From Monosporascus cannonballus (Eukaryota > Ascomycota > Sordariomycetes > Xylariales), in assembly GCA_004154925.1 (NCBI GenBank), contig QJNS01000123.1, forward strand, positions 1 to 64,000: a DNA stretch of 64,000 nt. The letters are read 5' to 3'. The notes beneath the pieces are model-generated. The model ran no database searches, had not been told where the DNA came from, and saw only the letters and a list, made by a program, of their open reading frames with translations. Of the stretch, positions 10,894-23,470 are shown one piece after another. Position 1 is the first letter of the stretch, and the number at the start of each line of letters is the position of its first letter. Both the position numbers and the translations under genes were made by a program.

Positions 10894-13800
10894 AGGGGCG
10901 GCGAAATCACATCGAGGGGGAGCACATATGAGCCTGTCTCGTCTTACCTTGGAGAGGGACTGTATTTATGTATGCGCCGGCCGGCGTTCCGACTGAAGAA
11001 GGCAAGGTCGCCTGGCGTGACCGAGGCTCGCATATTATTTGGTATAGCAGGTCAGGATGTTGGACAGAGAATGCCAAGCTTACCCAATCTGGGAATCCCG
11101 AACGATCCATGGGCGCTGAGTGGTTCACTTTTTGGATATCATCTAGCCTTGGCAGGGTCGTGGTCAATGAACTTGCGCGGATTGGCTCGTCTGCCCATAA
11201 GGAGTAGGTCGTAGAGCCGAGGGGCCACACCAGTGGAGTTCTCGGCATGCACGCAAATACAGGATATTAAGTCTGCTTTCTTTCTCCTCGCATTCTGTAT
11301 GGGTCGCCTTGGCGCCGCTGCTTTTACTGCTAGGTATAACCAGATCAATAGGGTGACCAGTCGGGATAGTGTACTACAGTGCCGGTAAGGGATATGAATA
11401 TGGCTGCTTTTGTGCACCAAAGTCTGGCAATTGACCAAGGCAGCGAGAAAAAACGGGGTATACGTGATGATTTTGAGTGTCTCCCCCACTAACCCACACG
11501 ATAATGTAGTACCCACCAGCCCTTCAAGCTACTGTTGGTCTAATGCCGGCGCCCCTATTGATTGGCCCTCCAGATCTTGACTCTCCATCTTAGTATTTGT
11601 GCCTCGACTAGGGACTTCACCTTTGCCTTCCTAATCCATTCAGATTCCGAGCACGTGCAGAGATAAATAACCATCTCAGCCTAGCAACGGAGCTTTCGAG
11701 GTACATGAATTGTTTCCTTTCAAGTAGTTCAGCTAAACTTAGCGGATGCCGTCATCTCCGACTTGGCATGATATGTAAATCTCTACATTCTCAACCCCGT
11801 ATGGCCGAATCGTCAGTCCAGCTTCGAAAATCGAAGACCTACCTGCGTAGGTAGAGTATATACAAGCTAAATATTGGCTGGAGACTTGAAAGAAGTTTTC
11901 CAATCGAGCACCATTTCAGAATTTCTCTATCGTGCCCTTTCTGTCTTCTCCGGAGGCAAGCCCGATTGAATCGACTGCCGCCACCCGTGAACAGCATGTT
12001 TGTTTGCTTTCATTCGTTTAATCCAGTGCCAGTTCACCGAGCGAGGAAATGCACATAAGCCGCTTGAATAGAAATAGCTATATTGGCCCTCGTAATCGGC
12101 GGAGTTCTGAAAACATACCTACCGCCTTACGTAGCTCATAAGCATGTATGGAAAGCAAGGTCGGCGGCTTTACTGGGTAAGTCAGTGTATGTTGATCATG
12201 CACTTCACCTATTTCTATCGCCCTAAACACGTTGCGCTGCTGCGGGCTACAGCACCCGTGTAGTCCTTCTGGGAGGGAGATATGCGTTATTGGTCAATGG
12301 GCGTTAACATATGTCCAGACGACCTCGTTTCATACGGTCAACCTCAGGGATAAGACAGAAAGCGGCTATCACTAGAAACCGATCATCCAGAATTACGGGT
12401 CGACATTCGTTTCCCAGGTTGTTGAAAAGCTTAGCTTGCTTACGTGCACCATCCCTACGAGCCGGGAGAGGGGCCCTTTGATCCTCAAGCTGCTAATTAC
12501 GGGATCCAAGGCATTGCATTCACTAGCAATCGTATAATCGATTTGCTCTTGTACCTATCCAGGAATAATTTTGGCTTCACGATTGCAAGAGTAGTACCCA
12601 CTCGAACAAGCCAATTTTGCAGGAGTACAGAGTTCCACCACCGATAAGTTCTCCGAGTCCGGTACATTCCAGAACATCTTCTCCTAGCCCTTCAGGTTAC
12701 TTCTCTCTTTAATGTTAGCGACTTTTTGTGTTAAAGGCGCAATCCTCTTACCCTGCGGGCGATCATTTACCATGAGATTCTCTGCTATCGCTCGCCTAGT
12801 CCATAGGCTCCAGTGCTGCGAAACTGTCGACCTAAACATCGCCGCTGGGGACTCTCCGGCTGACCCTGCTCCCATCGATGCACAGCCCAGTAATAGCCTA
12901 CCTACTTTCAATGAGCTAGGTTGGCCAAATCAGGCGCCGCTTGTTACTGCCTGGTTACAGCATGAGCATTAATTGCCGCGATGTCAGTTCTTCGCCCCGT
13001 TCAACATGTTTGTATCCTCCTTTTTACCTTATGCGTTTGACTAGAGGAGTCGACACTGATTGGGCGGTCCACAACACCACGACTGAGCTATTCAACTATG
13101 CCACACTATCCTGCCAGAGGGAAGCGGCGTCAAACCCAGTATCAATGGCGGCAGCTCACGGCCCCGGGAAACGGAGGTGTTGACCGCATGTGCTACGTCT
13201 GTTAGCTCATTCTCAATGAGTTATGATGTGCCAATCACCAATATGACGAATTCCGTTCCCAAGGCTACGGGTTGACTATTGATGAAGTATGATGCCGGAA
13301 TAATCAAGTGAGATAAAGTGGCATGCCAAATACCGAGATTAATGATAAGTGCGAATGATCGTCTTCATTTTCACTTGACATTGCACGTTCTATTTGTCCA
13401 ATGGGTATTGCGGGTTACCCTTGGCCTATCTACCCATATCAATCCTATCATCCCAGCCGCTTGAAACAGGATTTTTACATAGAGCTTCACACAACGTCTG
13501 CGTTCGCTTCATGCGAGCATTATTCGATACGTTCATTTGAGCAAAGTCCGATCTAGCCAACGTTCAGTCTATAGCACCTCCGTTCGCTTAGGTGGTCTCC
13601 AACCCGGCCGGGGGTTACTAATTGCTTGGGCGCAGAACACACGGAGGACTGTCTAGACCAGATGGAGCACGGCCGCCTCATTTGCCTGTCGGATCTGTGT
13701 CGGGTTGTCGGTTACGAACGCATGCTTCGGACTCTCCCAGCTGATTTGAGCGGTCAGGTAAGGTCGCCTGCTTTACCCCCTGCGGAACCTCATCACATGC

Positions 13801-14651
13801 TTCTTCCTTTATCCTTCTGCTTAAGCTCAGGGGTCAAACGTACCTCTTATATCCTTTGATTCTGTCTGATCGACACCATAATATTTCTATGGCCGGGCGG
13901 AAGTCAAACAGTACGGAACCCCTTCATGTGCTGTGAGAGAGGCATAAGATATGGTGCTTGGAGTGGGATTTGTGCCCAGCTCTGAGCTGATGTGCACAGG
14001 TAAGACGGATTCAAATGGATATAATAGCCGTCAGATTATCACGTCTTACAGAAACTTCTACCAGTTATACTCCTGGTGGATGAAGAAAGGCTCACGGAGC
14101 CGGAAACCTACGTTCGGGTCCCTACCGTGGGATTTCCCTAAGTAGAACGGATTATGCGAGTAAATTATTCCTAATCGAAAAAGGGGCTTGTGCTGCTGTG
14201 ACGGAATGGTGCCTTCCCTCTTCTCCTGCTCTTCCAGCTTAACGACCTAGAACCGGCAATTTTGATGATATCAATTGGGCCAACGCCACAAGCCTAAGTG
14301 GAACATACTATTGGCAGCGACGATGTAGAGAAGGCGTATTGCATTGGACGCAATTGGGCTTAACTCCTCGATCAAACAGCTACAATACATTACAGGAGCG
14401 AGGCCAGATAGAGACGTGGCTCGTAGTTAGGTCTGGGTTGTTGGCCTTGGCTGTATGGCTTGCATTTACCCAGAGATAAGAATGCTTCTTAATATAAGGT
14501 TCATATGAGGGTCTTTGGCGGCCTGGGCTTACATTCTCTCTTCACCTCAAGATCGACTCATTTGAAGGTTTTGTGTATAACCTGACTTCACATCCTGAGT
14601 CAAGCAGAGCATAGCTACAGAACTATCTCCAACAACTCTGATTGAACATCA
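10894..14651. other. Long gene-poor stretch
   Basis: About 3.8 kb with no recognised gene on either strand. ORFs of up to 125 codons exist (for example 11139-11516, minus) but have no domain, no convincing codon bias and overlap each other in opposite strands. Composition is near 47% GC without the extreme AT bias of the RIPed blocks. The right end, at about 14160-14651, would be the promoter of the decayed ammonium-transporter gene. Confidence 0.45.
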
Positions 14652-15612
14652 ATGCCTCTAGGGGTTTTAAAGGCGTGGAAAGAGTGCGATAAGGTTGATA
14701 CTCTGTTTGTGGTAACTTGTACTGTATTCTGCTGGACCGTATTACCAACCGTAAGTCCAATTCACGCTTATATGCACTATTAAGTCAGACACCCAGGTCA
14801 CGCGCCACCCCCTTCACGCGCCGGGGGTTTCCCATACAAAATCCGGAAACCCGTATATTTATAACTAATTAACAAAAACAATATTTAAAAAAAGAAAAAC
14901 AAAATAACAATATATTTTATATAATTAACAAATAACAATAATTTTATAACGTTAAATTAACGTTCATATCGTATATTTTACGATCAAAATAAAAAATGTA
15001 CCAAATTAACATAGCTTCATAGAAAATATTAACATATTTGTTAAAAGTTACTTTATTTTAAAAAGCTTTAATAAGTCAGCCAATTATATATATATTTAAA
15101 AGCGGATTTTAAAATTATAAATCTAGTTATTAAAATTTTAGTTCGTATAAAAAACGGTTTGTAAATATTTTTTGTTAATTTGTTAAAAGTTTTTTTGTTC
15201 TTTTGTAGTGGTTTTGGCGTTATGTCGGAATTTGTATAGGGAATTTGTATGGGGCTTAGCAAAACTTGAATACTTTTAACCTGTAATTTCGAATTTAATT
15301 TTTTTTATTTTTAATATATAATATTAAAACAAAACCCCTAACTGTGTTTCAAAATTTATTATTTAAATTTTACAAATTTTATGTTTTAATAATTTTATAT
15401 ATTATATTTAACCTTTTATATAAATATTTCTTAATTTAAATAATATATAATATCTAGCTTTTTATTATATGAAATAAAATAAAATTCATATTTTTATAAA
15501 TTATTTTTCTTAAAATACTTATATAATAAATCTTTTTATTTTTATCAAATTTCTTTGATTTTTAAAGACAAAAATAGTGGTGGCGCATAAAGGGGGTGGT
15601 GCGTGACCTGAG

Positions 15613-15996
15613 TGTGACGAGCTAGGCGGTTTAACCAATTATTAAACCTTAAGTCGACGGGTTTATGTTAGCAGGAGTATCGTGGGAATTTGAGTAATAA
15701 ATATAATAACGTATTACGTTTCGTAATACCAAAGGTATTTAGGTAACGAATTATTATTAATAAGTATTGTAAATTAAAGTTATTTAAATTATGAAATTAA
15801 TAAACGTATATATCTTTTTCTTTTTTGGCTTAATTACTTATAATTACGCCGTTAATAATAATTACAATTACTTAAAATTACTTTTAATTACTGATAATTA
15901 TTGGTTTAATAATGATTACCGTTACATAACCCGGAAGGTAATCCGTATGTTTTTACCTGATTATTTTTTGAAACCGAAACTTATTAAATCGTAATA
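15613..15996 (-). repeat. LTR of Gypsy copy 1 (window-left)
   Basis: 384 bp, RIPed over most of its length. It aligns with 21893-22242 but carries about 34 extra bases around 15845-15880. In element orientation this is the 3' LTR. Confidence 0.8.
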
Positions 15997-18900
15997 CGAT
16001 TTCCTCCTTTTTCAAATTTTGCTTTTAAGTTTTTTTTTCCCTTTTTTCTTCGTTTAATAAATATCCTTTTTTTTGTTATTAATTATATTGTCTTATATTT
16101 TTAAAATTCGTTACATTTCTCGTTTTTTTACCGTTCGTCATATTAATCTTATAAAAGCCTTTAACGAATTTAATTACGAAGTTATGCTTTACTTTTATTA
16201 TTTTTTAAAAAATATAAGGTATAAAATAATAAAAAATATTTTAAGATATAAGGAATATATTAATCGAAACCGATTTTATGATAATACCGGCGTACTTATT
16301 TTTTCTTTACAAAATATTCGTTATAAATATTAACGTTTGGAACGTAAAAAAATACTTACCGAAAAATAATTATTAAAGTTTTAACGGCTCTACTTTAAAG
16401 CTTAATACAAATATTAAGAAAAAATAAATAAGGTTTTTTTTATTTTATTCGTTTACATAAATAAAAAACGTTAATTCGTTCGAAAACCGTTATTATAATA
16501 TAACGTAAGTTTTAATTATTAAAGAAGTTAAAAAATAAAAATATCAAAAATAAAAGTAATTAAAAACTGCCGTTACAATTATTACGTCGGCGTAAGCTAT
16601 AATCGATTAATCCGATATCCCGGTTATTAACTAATTAATTATTAATTAGGACGCGCCCGTTATTATTAATAAAATTTTTTTAATAGATATTAGGCGTTAA
16701 TAAGGTTTTTGGCGAATTCCCAGATATTTTTGGAATTTGGGTACTTTTTTTATTTAATTAAATATTAAATATGTTTATTTTATTTTCGCATATCGAAAAT
16801 CTTTTTTATTTCATATATCTATTCGTTTTTTATTTTTACGTTATTTTATACCGTATATACCTTAATTATATTTATTGTTAATTCGAATAGAAAAATATAA
16901 AAAATTAAGTAAAGTTTAACTTTTAATAAAATTTTTAATTAATAATTATTTTTTAAAAATTTTTAACGATTTTATATAAACTAATATATTTAAAATCGAA
17001 TTTTTTACTAAGTTGCTTTATTTAAATATTTTTTATAACAAAAAAATTATTTTCTTTTTTTCGAAAATTAATTTCTTTTAATTTTTTCTGGTTATAATAT
17101 TTATTTATTTATTTTTATATAAATTTTATTTTTATTTTTTAATATAATTATCGTAAGTATTTTAACGTAAAAATTATTTTAATATTAATTAGATTATCGT
17201 CGTACATTATTTTATAAAGTTTTGACATAAAATTAAAATTTACGTTTATAAGTATTATTTTAATATTTTCTTAATAACTAATATTATAAATTAATTTAAT
17301 AATCGGTAATTTTTTAACTTAATTATTTTGTTTATAATTAATATAATATTATAAATAAAATTTTAAAATTTAATTTGTTTGTTTATTTGTTTATTTATTC
17401 AAAGTTTAAATATATTGAATAATTTATAATTTAATTTAATTTATGTTATTAAATTTTCCTAAAATTTAAATATATATATTAATTTTTTATTTGACATAAT
17501 TTTTATTAATAATTCGTATATATTAAAAATATATTTTAAAAAATATGCCAATTATTTAACATTTATATCCTTATAATATAATGAAAAATAAAAGAATTCC
17601 ATAAATTAATCGATAATTACGAAAATATTATCGTAATATATTTTTATAATTAAATTGTTTAATATACAAAATTTAATAATAAAATTAAATATAATTAAAT
17701 ATTATAATCGTTTTGTAATTAATAATAATTATAATTTTCCGTATAGCGTATGTTGTCGAACCTTTATTTTAACGTAAATATTTTATTGTTATATAATTTT
17801 TATATTATTAATTTTATTCTAATAAAAAATATATACGTTAAAGTTTTTTTAAGATTTTATAAATTTTTAAATATTTATGTAATTAATATTTATATATTTT
17901 TCGTATTAAATTTTTCTAATATTCTTTTGAAATTTATATTTTATCCGTTTTTTGATTTATTGAAAAATTATTATTATATTATTAAATTTCCTAATATATA
18001 TTATTAAGTATTGCCCGAATCGTTATAATTTATCGTAAACATAATATTTTTTATAATAATATCAAAAATTATATAATTCATTTTAATTATTTGTTTTCGA
18101 AATTTAATTATTTAATTAAAATATTTATTTTATTATTTTTTAAATTTTTTTATAAATAATAACGAAATCGAAATTCGCCAATTTTTTTACTTATTTTAAT
18201 TATTATTTTATAAATTTTTTAATTATTATAAATTCAGTAAAATTTTAATAATTTATATAAATTTTAACTTAATATAAATTTCTTTTTAAAAATATTTAAA
18301 TTTCCGAAATACCATAATAATAATTATAAATTTTTAATTTAAAATATCGTAATTAAATTCGGTTTTTTTTAATTTATACGAAAAAAATATAATAAGGTAT
18401 AATTTGCCTTAATTATCTTATTATTTAATTATTACGTTTAATACGTAATCCGAAATATCTGTTTTTAATTTAATAAAGTAATATAAATTATACATAATTA
18501 ATATTAATTCGTTAATAATTATATTCTTAATATTTTAAAATATCTTTTTTATATTTAAGGTTTATTTAATTTTTTTTAATAAAATTCGTTAAAAATATAA
18601 TTATTTTATTACAATTTGAAATATATTTTTTATAATAATTAACGAATTAAAAAATATTTATTATTTTATAATTATAAAGATTTTTTAAAATTTATTTTAA
18701 TATATTTTAAAATAATAATATATTTTAAATATTTTATTTTTTATATATGGAATTAATTTCTTTTACGTAAATAAATAATTTTACGTTTTATAAAATTTAA
18801 AAAATGTTATAAACGTATTTTATATATATTTTTTCTGTTTTTAAAAAGATAAAAATATCGCTAAAATAATAAATAACAAAAATATTAAGATATTCTTATA

Positions 18901-21892
18901 ATACGTATTTTATTGTTCGCTAAAAAATTATTAATATATTTATAAATCTTATTAATATAATCAAATACTTAAATAATTCGTATTTCGTTTTAAAAATTAT
19001 ATTTTTTTAAAAATTTTAATAAAATTATATTTATTTTTAAAGTCAAATACTATAAATTATTTAATTTCATAAAATTAATGTTTTATTTTCGTAATTAAAA
19101 ATAATAATATTTAATTCTTAATAATAACATTATTTAATTATTAATAATTAATTATAAATTATAATTTTTTATTTATTTTAAATATAAAGAATATCGGATA
19201 TTTTGCCGGTAATTTCGAAAATTAAATTTATTTTATTTATAACCGATTTTCCAAATATTTTTTTAAAATACGTAATTCGTTTCCGTTAAAATTATAAATA
19301 AGGTAAAATTTTATTATAAATCATTTTTAAAAATTATTTTATAATTTTATTCGTTATGGTTTAATAATTTCATATGGAAATTTTTTTAAAAAGTTATTCG
19401 TATTTATAATATTACGATAATATATTAATTAAAGTTTTTTATTCCTTAAATTATTATTTTTATTATTTCAAATCGTTATTTAATTATTTTAATTTTGTTT
19501 TAATAATAATAATAATATATTATAATTTTTTTAAAAAAACTTTTTATATTTTATTTATTTAAATAATAAGGTATTTATTATATTTTTATATTTATTTTTA
19601 TTACTGTTAATTAATTAAATATTGAAAGGTTATTTTTTATTTTTTATTTATTAATAAAAAGTAAAACCAATTTTACTTAATTAATTTTACCGTTAATCAA
19701 AATTCTGTATTAACATATTTATCATAATTTTAAAATTATATCGTAATTTCCGAATAGAACAATATTAAAGTTAATTATTTAATATTATTTTTTAATAAAA
19801 ATTTTAAAGTAATTAATTTCGCATATAATTTTTCCGTTATCGTAAACGAATTCTTAATTTTCGGCATTTATTATTATATAAGCTTTTAATTTATATTTTT
19901 ATAATAATTTAAATTTATTAATTATATCCGAGTTAATATAATTTTTACTTAAAATTCCGTAATTTACTATTACGATATATTAATATATTTCGATTTATAT
20001 TTTTAATATAATAAAATAGTTAACATTTTTTATGGTTACGTTTAAAACTTTTTTTAGTAATTTCCTTTAATTTCTTTAGGTTTTATTATTTTACAACTTT
20101 TTTATAAAATTTTTTTTTAAAATTTTATTCGAATTTATTAAACCTTATTTATATTTTTTCGTTTAATATAATAAGTTATTATATTTATTATTATTGTCGC
20201 CATATTGTTTTTTTAAACCGTATTAATTATTTTTAATTTTTTTGTAATTTTTTTATCAAATAAAATGTTTTCTTATATTTATAAATATATTTTATTATGT
20301 GTCGTTTTAATTATTATTCCAGATATCTTTTATAAATTAACGTATTTTTTAATAACTTTTTTTTAAAATCTATAATAAATATTAATTAAAAATAAAAATC
20401 CGTAATAATTATCTAATAATATTTTTTTACTATACCTTAAATTAATTTTTTTTCGTTTAATAATTATATTATCCATAATAATAAGAATAAAAAATTTATA
20501 AATATTATTTTTTTTAAATTAATTTTCGGTTTCGGCCAATTATTAAATAATTTTTAAAGTTATAATTCGAAATTGTCGATATTATTATTTATTATTTTTA
20601 TTATATCCGGTACGATTTAAAAAATCAAATTTTTTATAATATCTATAAATTATTTATACGTTAATATATTATTTCCATTTTTTGTAATTAGGATATTTTC
20701 GTCATCGACAATATATAATATATATTTTACTATATTAATTAGGTATTCCGAGGCAAAACTTTTTTGTTTAATTCCGGTATTTATATAATTATCCTTATAA
20801 TGCTTTTTATTATATTTATAATATTTATCGAATTAACTTTTTAATTTTTTACATTTTTTATTAAAAATTTTATGGTAAACCTGATATTTATTTAACTTAA
20901 ATTATATTAATAAGTTTATTATTATTTCCTTAATTATTTTTAAATTTTTTTAATATAAAATTTTAATTATTTTATTGTAATTTTTTAAGTTTTTTATATT
21001 TATAAGCTTTATATCTTATTTTGCCGTAAATAAAATATTTAATCTGGCTTTAATTTTATTTATAAGTAACGCCGAATTCTATAAATCTTAATATTATTTC
21101 GTAAAAAATAAAAAATGTATTTTTTTTACCTTTAATTAAATTTATTATATCCCGAATATAAAATATATTAATTTTTTTATCGTTTTTCAAATTATTAATT
21201 ATTAATTTTAAATATTTTTACGATATACCGATTTAAAGTAATTAATTGTTTAATCCATATAATTTTATTTTTTATATTATCTTTTAATTTTTTATAAAAT
21301 ATATCGATAAAAATATTAACTTTATCGTTTTTTTACCCTGCTTTAATTATAAAACTTTTAAATATTACAATATATTTAAACGTAAATCCTTTTTATCGGA
21401 ATTATAAAAATTATTACGCCGTTAATTATTTTTTATTCGGATTACCGAAACTATTATATATTTTATTTTCGAAATTAATATAAATTAAAAAGATTTTATT
21501 AATAAAATTTATTTATTTATTTGTTTTATTTCCAGGAAATTTTTATAATGGGTTTAAATTAATTAATTATATTTTCTGTTAAACATATTTCTATTATTAA
21601 AACTATATCCGCTAAATTATTAAGATTTAAAAAGTAAAAATAAATTTATACCTAAGTTAAGAAAATTTAAGGATTATTTTTTTTATCGTAAGGTTCTGGT
21701 TTTTTTAGCTTTATACGAACTAAAGAAAGTTAGATAAATGGCGTAACCCTAAGTTGTCGAACTTTTTTTTTTTAATTTCCGAATTTGAACCTAAAGTTAT
21801 TAAGTAAAAGTTTCCTAAATATTGGTCGATATTTTAATAATGTTAAATATTACTTAAAGTTTAACGGTATTACTAAATAAAAACTTATAACG

Positions 21893-22242
21893 TATAACGA
21901 ATTAAACGGTTTAATTAATTATTAAATCTTAAGTTAACGGGTTTATGTTAATAGAAATATCGTAAAAATCTAAATAATAAATATAATAACGTATTACGTT
22001 TCGTAATACCAAGGGTATTTGGGTAATAAATTATTATTAATAAATATTACAAATTAAAACTATTTAAATTATGGAATTAATAAGCGTATATATCTTTCTC
22101 CTTTTTGGCTTGATTATTTAGGATTACTTTTGATCACTGATAATCACTGGCTTGGCAGTGATTATCGTCACGTGACCCGGGAGGTGGTCCGTGTGTTCCT
22201 GCCTGACCGTTTCTTGAGACCGGAGCTTGTCGGGTCGTAACA
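21893..22242 (-). repeat. LTR of Gypsy copy 1 (window-right)
   Basis: 350 bp. The window-left two thirds are AT-rich and mutated, but about 22080-22242 has normal GC (for example CACGTGACCCGGGAGGTGG), whereas the same segment in the partner LTR is mutated. In element orientation this is the 5' LTR. Confidence 0.8.
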
Positions 22243-23184
22243 CTGGGTGTCTGACTTATTCTGTAACACCCAGTTGACCCGGCACGCAATCTAGGTTGGA
22301 ATTGCTTACGGAGGTTCGTCCTGACGGCGCAATATGCTAGCTTCGGCAGTACCAGCAGTTCTCGCTATCGCAACGTGTTCCATTCAGTGGCTCATGATCG
22401 GATACACGTTGGCATATGGCGAAGGGGGTGGGAATTTGGTGGCTTCAAGTATGCCTTGCAAATTGGTGTACTATCGGAACCGGTCGGCACAATACCTGCG
22501 ATCTTTGTTCAGCGAGTTCTAGCTCGTCTTTGAAGCAACCGTGTGTGCCATTGCCGTAGGAGGTTTCTGTGAGAGAGGGAGATTGCTTCCTGTTATCCAG
22601 TTATTTTCGTAAGTTGCGGGCCTAAATGTTTGTAAGGGCACTTCCTTGGCGTAAGGGGTTGATAGCTCTGGTCCACGTTCGTTTACTACCGTTCGCCTAT
22701 ATAGTTTGGGATGGCGGCTTTCTAGGAGATTACCTAGGAGCCTTGGACCTTGCCGGAGGTGCGTCATATTTTCTCTCTGCAAGACACCTATGATCCGGAA
22801 TGTCATATATCTTCGTGATGACTTACTGGTATTGGCACACCAGTTCACGTCTGTTCTGCCTCTTCCGCTTCATCGATCAGCCTCTCTCTGTTATCCTCTT
22901 TTCAGATCCCGGGGTTCTGAGAAGCGAACACCCACTCTCTTTCGCCTTCACCGACCTAGCAACTCATTTTCCCAGCTAATCGCGCTCATGATCATATGAG
23001 GTTCCTGGTTAGCCCTCGCCGCTGGGACGACCCTGGCCCCAAACTTCCAGTTGATCATGGTCCTATGAGTGACAAACCTATGTTCTTCGACAGGCGCCCT
23101 GACATGGGCATGTATCACGTATTTCAAGACGAAGAAGTGGTCGATAGACTCGATTTTCATGGGGGCAGTCGCCGGCCTCGTTTA

Positions 23185-23367
23185 GGGCTTGCAATGGGTA
23201 CCCATCTCCACCCACGCCCTAAATTTACACGTCATAAAAGCTTAATACTTACGGTTTCCTAGAAAGAATTATTATAAAAGTAATTTTGTAATGGCTACAG
23301 ACGTTTATTATCTATTTATAATTGAAAGTATCATCCGTGAGTAATGATGGGTACCCATTGCAAGTCC
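23185..23367. mobile_element. 183-bp MITE with TA target duplication
   Basis: The left end GGGCTTGCAATGGGTACCCA (continuing TC, 23185-23206) is the reverse complement of 23346-23367 with one mismatch in 22 bases. The element is flanked on both sides by TA (23183-23184 and 23368-23369). The interior is AT-rich and non-coding. Size, inverted ends and TA duplication fit a Tc1/mariner-type miniature element. It interrupts the ammonium-transporter reading frame right after MGAVAGLV. It is too short to be an efficient RIP target, which agrees with its clean ends. Confidence 0.87.
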
Positions 23368-23470
23368 TAGCCTCGTCATAATTACACAATCTACATTGCT
23401 CCATGGGTTCGATCGTGTGCTTAGATACTGGATCCTTCTTTATTTAAATGTCAGATCCCACGATGCCTGG

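Larger units (their letters stand above)
15613..22242 (-). mobile_element. RIPed Ty3/Gypsy chromodomain retroelement (copy 1)
   Basis: It is bounded by two direct repeats that begin TGTGACG / TATAACG and end GTAATA / GTAACA, that is TG..CA ends altered by transitions. The flanking pentamers are CTGAG (15608-15612) and CTGGG (22243-22247), an imperfect target duplication. Orientation is minus: the reverse strand near 16690-16740 reads YPNSKNIWEFAKNL, a degraded chromodomain matching the better preserved YPNSENTWEPAKNL of the copy at 31846-38641. A ruined zinc knuckle is readable near 21000 on the reverse strand, with its Cys and His codons turned into Tyr. The interior is very AT-rich with stops in every frame, so nothing is translatable. 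Confidence 0.82.
14783..22256. mobile_element. TA-flanked inverted-repeat DNA element, about 0.84 kb, split by a retroelement
   Basis: The left end starts AGTCAGACACCCAGGTCACG directly after TA (14781-14782). The right end, after removing the Gypsy insertion and one copy of its target site, is the reverse complement of the same 40 bases with three differences (15582-15607 plus 22243-22256), followed by TA (22257-22258). TA duplication plus 40-bp inverted repeats fits a Tc1/mariner-type element. Only about 839 bp remain without the insertion, too short for a transposase, and the AT-rich body has no long frame, so this is a non-autonomous (MITE-like) or heavily RIPed copy. It sits inside the ammonium-transporter intron. 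Confidence 0.8.
14652..23470 (+). pseudogene. Ammonium transporter (AMT/MEP family), broken by nested transposons
   Basis: Exon 1 (14652-14750) encodes 33 residues ending DTLFVVTCTVFCWTVLPT, then a GTAAGT donor. The matching acceptor CTAG lies 7.5 kb away, and exon 2 starts at 22295 (VGIAYGG). In between sit an inverted-repeat element and a nested Gypsy element; without them the intron would be about 68 nt. Downstream pieces keep family order: IQWLMIGYTLAYGEGG, YALQIGVLSEPVGTIPAI, LVFEATVCAIAVGG, GDYLGALDLAGG, HRPSNSFSQLIALMII, VTNLCSSTGALTWA, MGAVAGLV. Lesions: TGA 22322, TAG 22520, TGA 22997, TGA 23066, at least three frame changes, and a 183-bp MITE at 23185. Homology after the MITE is faint, so the 3' end is approximate. 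The intact protein would be an 11-span plasma-membrane ammonium importer; this copy cannot make one. Confidence 0.85.

Noticed and set aside
16073..16333. ORF of 86 codons in the AT-rich block (also 15791-15994 and 17750-18007)
   Set aside because: They lie in the LTR or RIPed interior of Gypsy copy 1; the Ile/Tyr/Asn/Phe-only composition comes from AT richness. The first one only marks the position of the antisense ORF.
22519..22848. 109-codon reverse-strand ORF
   Set aside because: It lies opposite the ammonium-transporter relic, whose forward frames carry family motifs.
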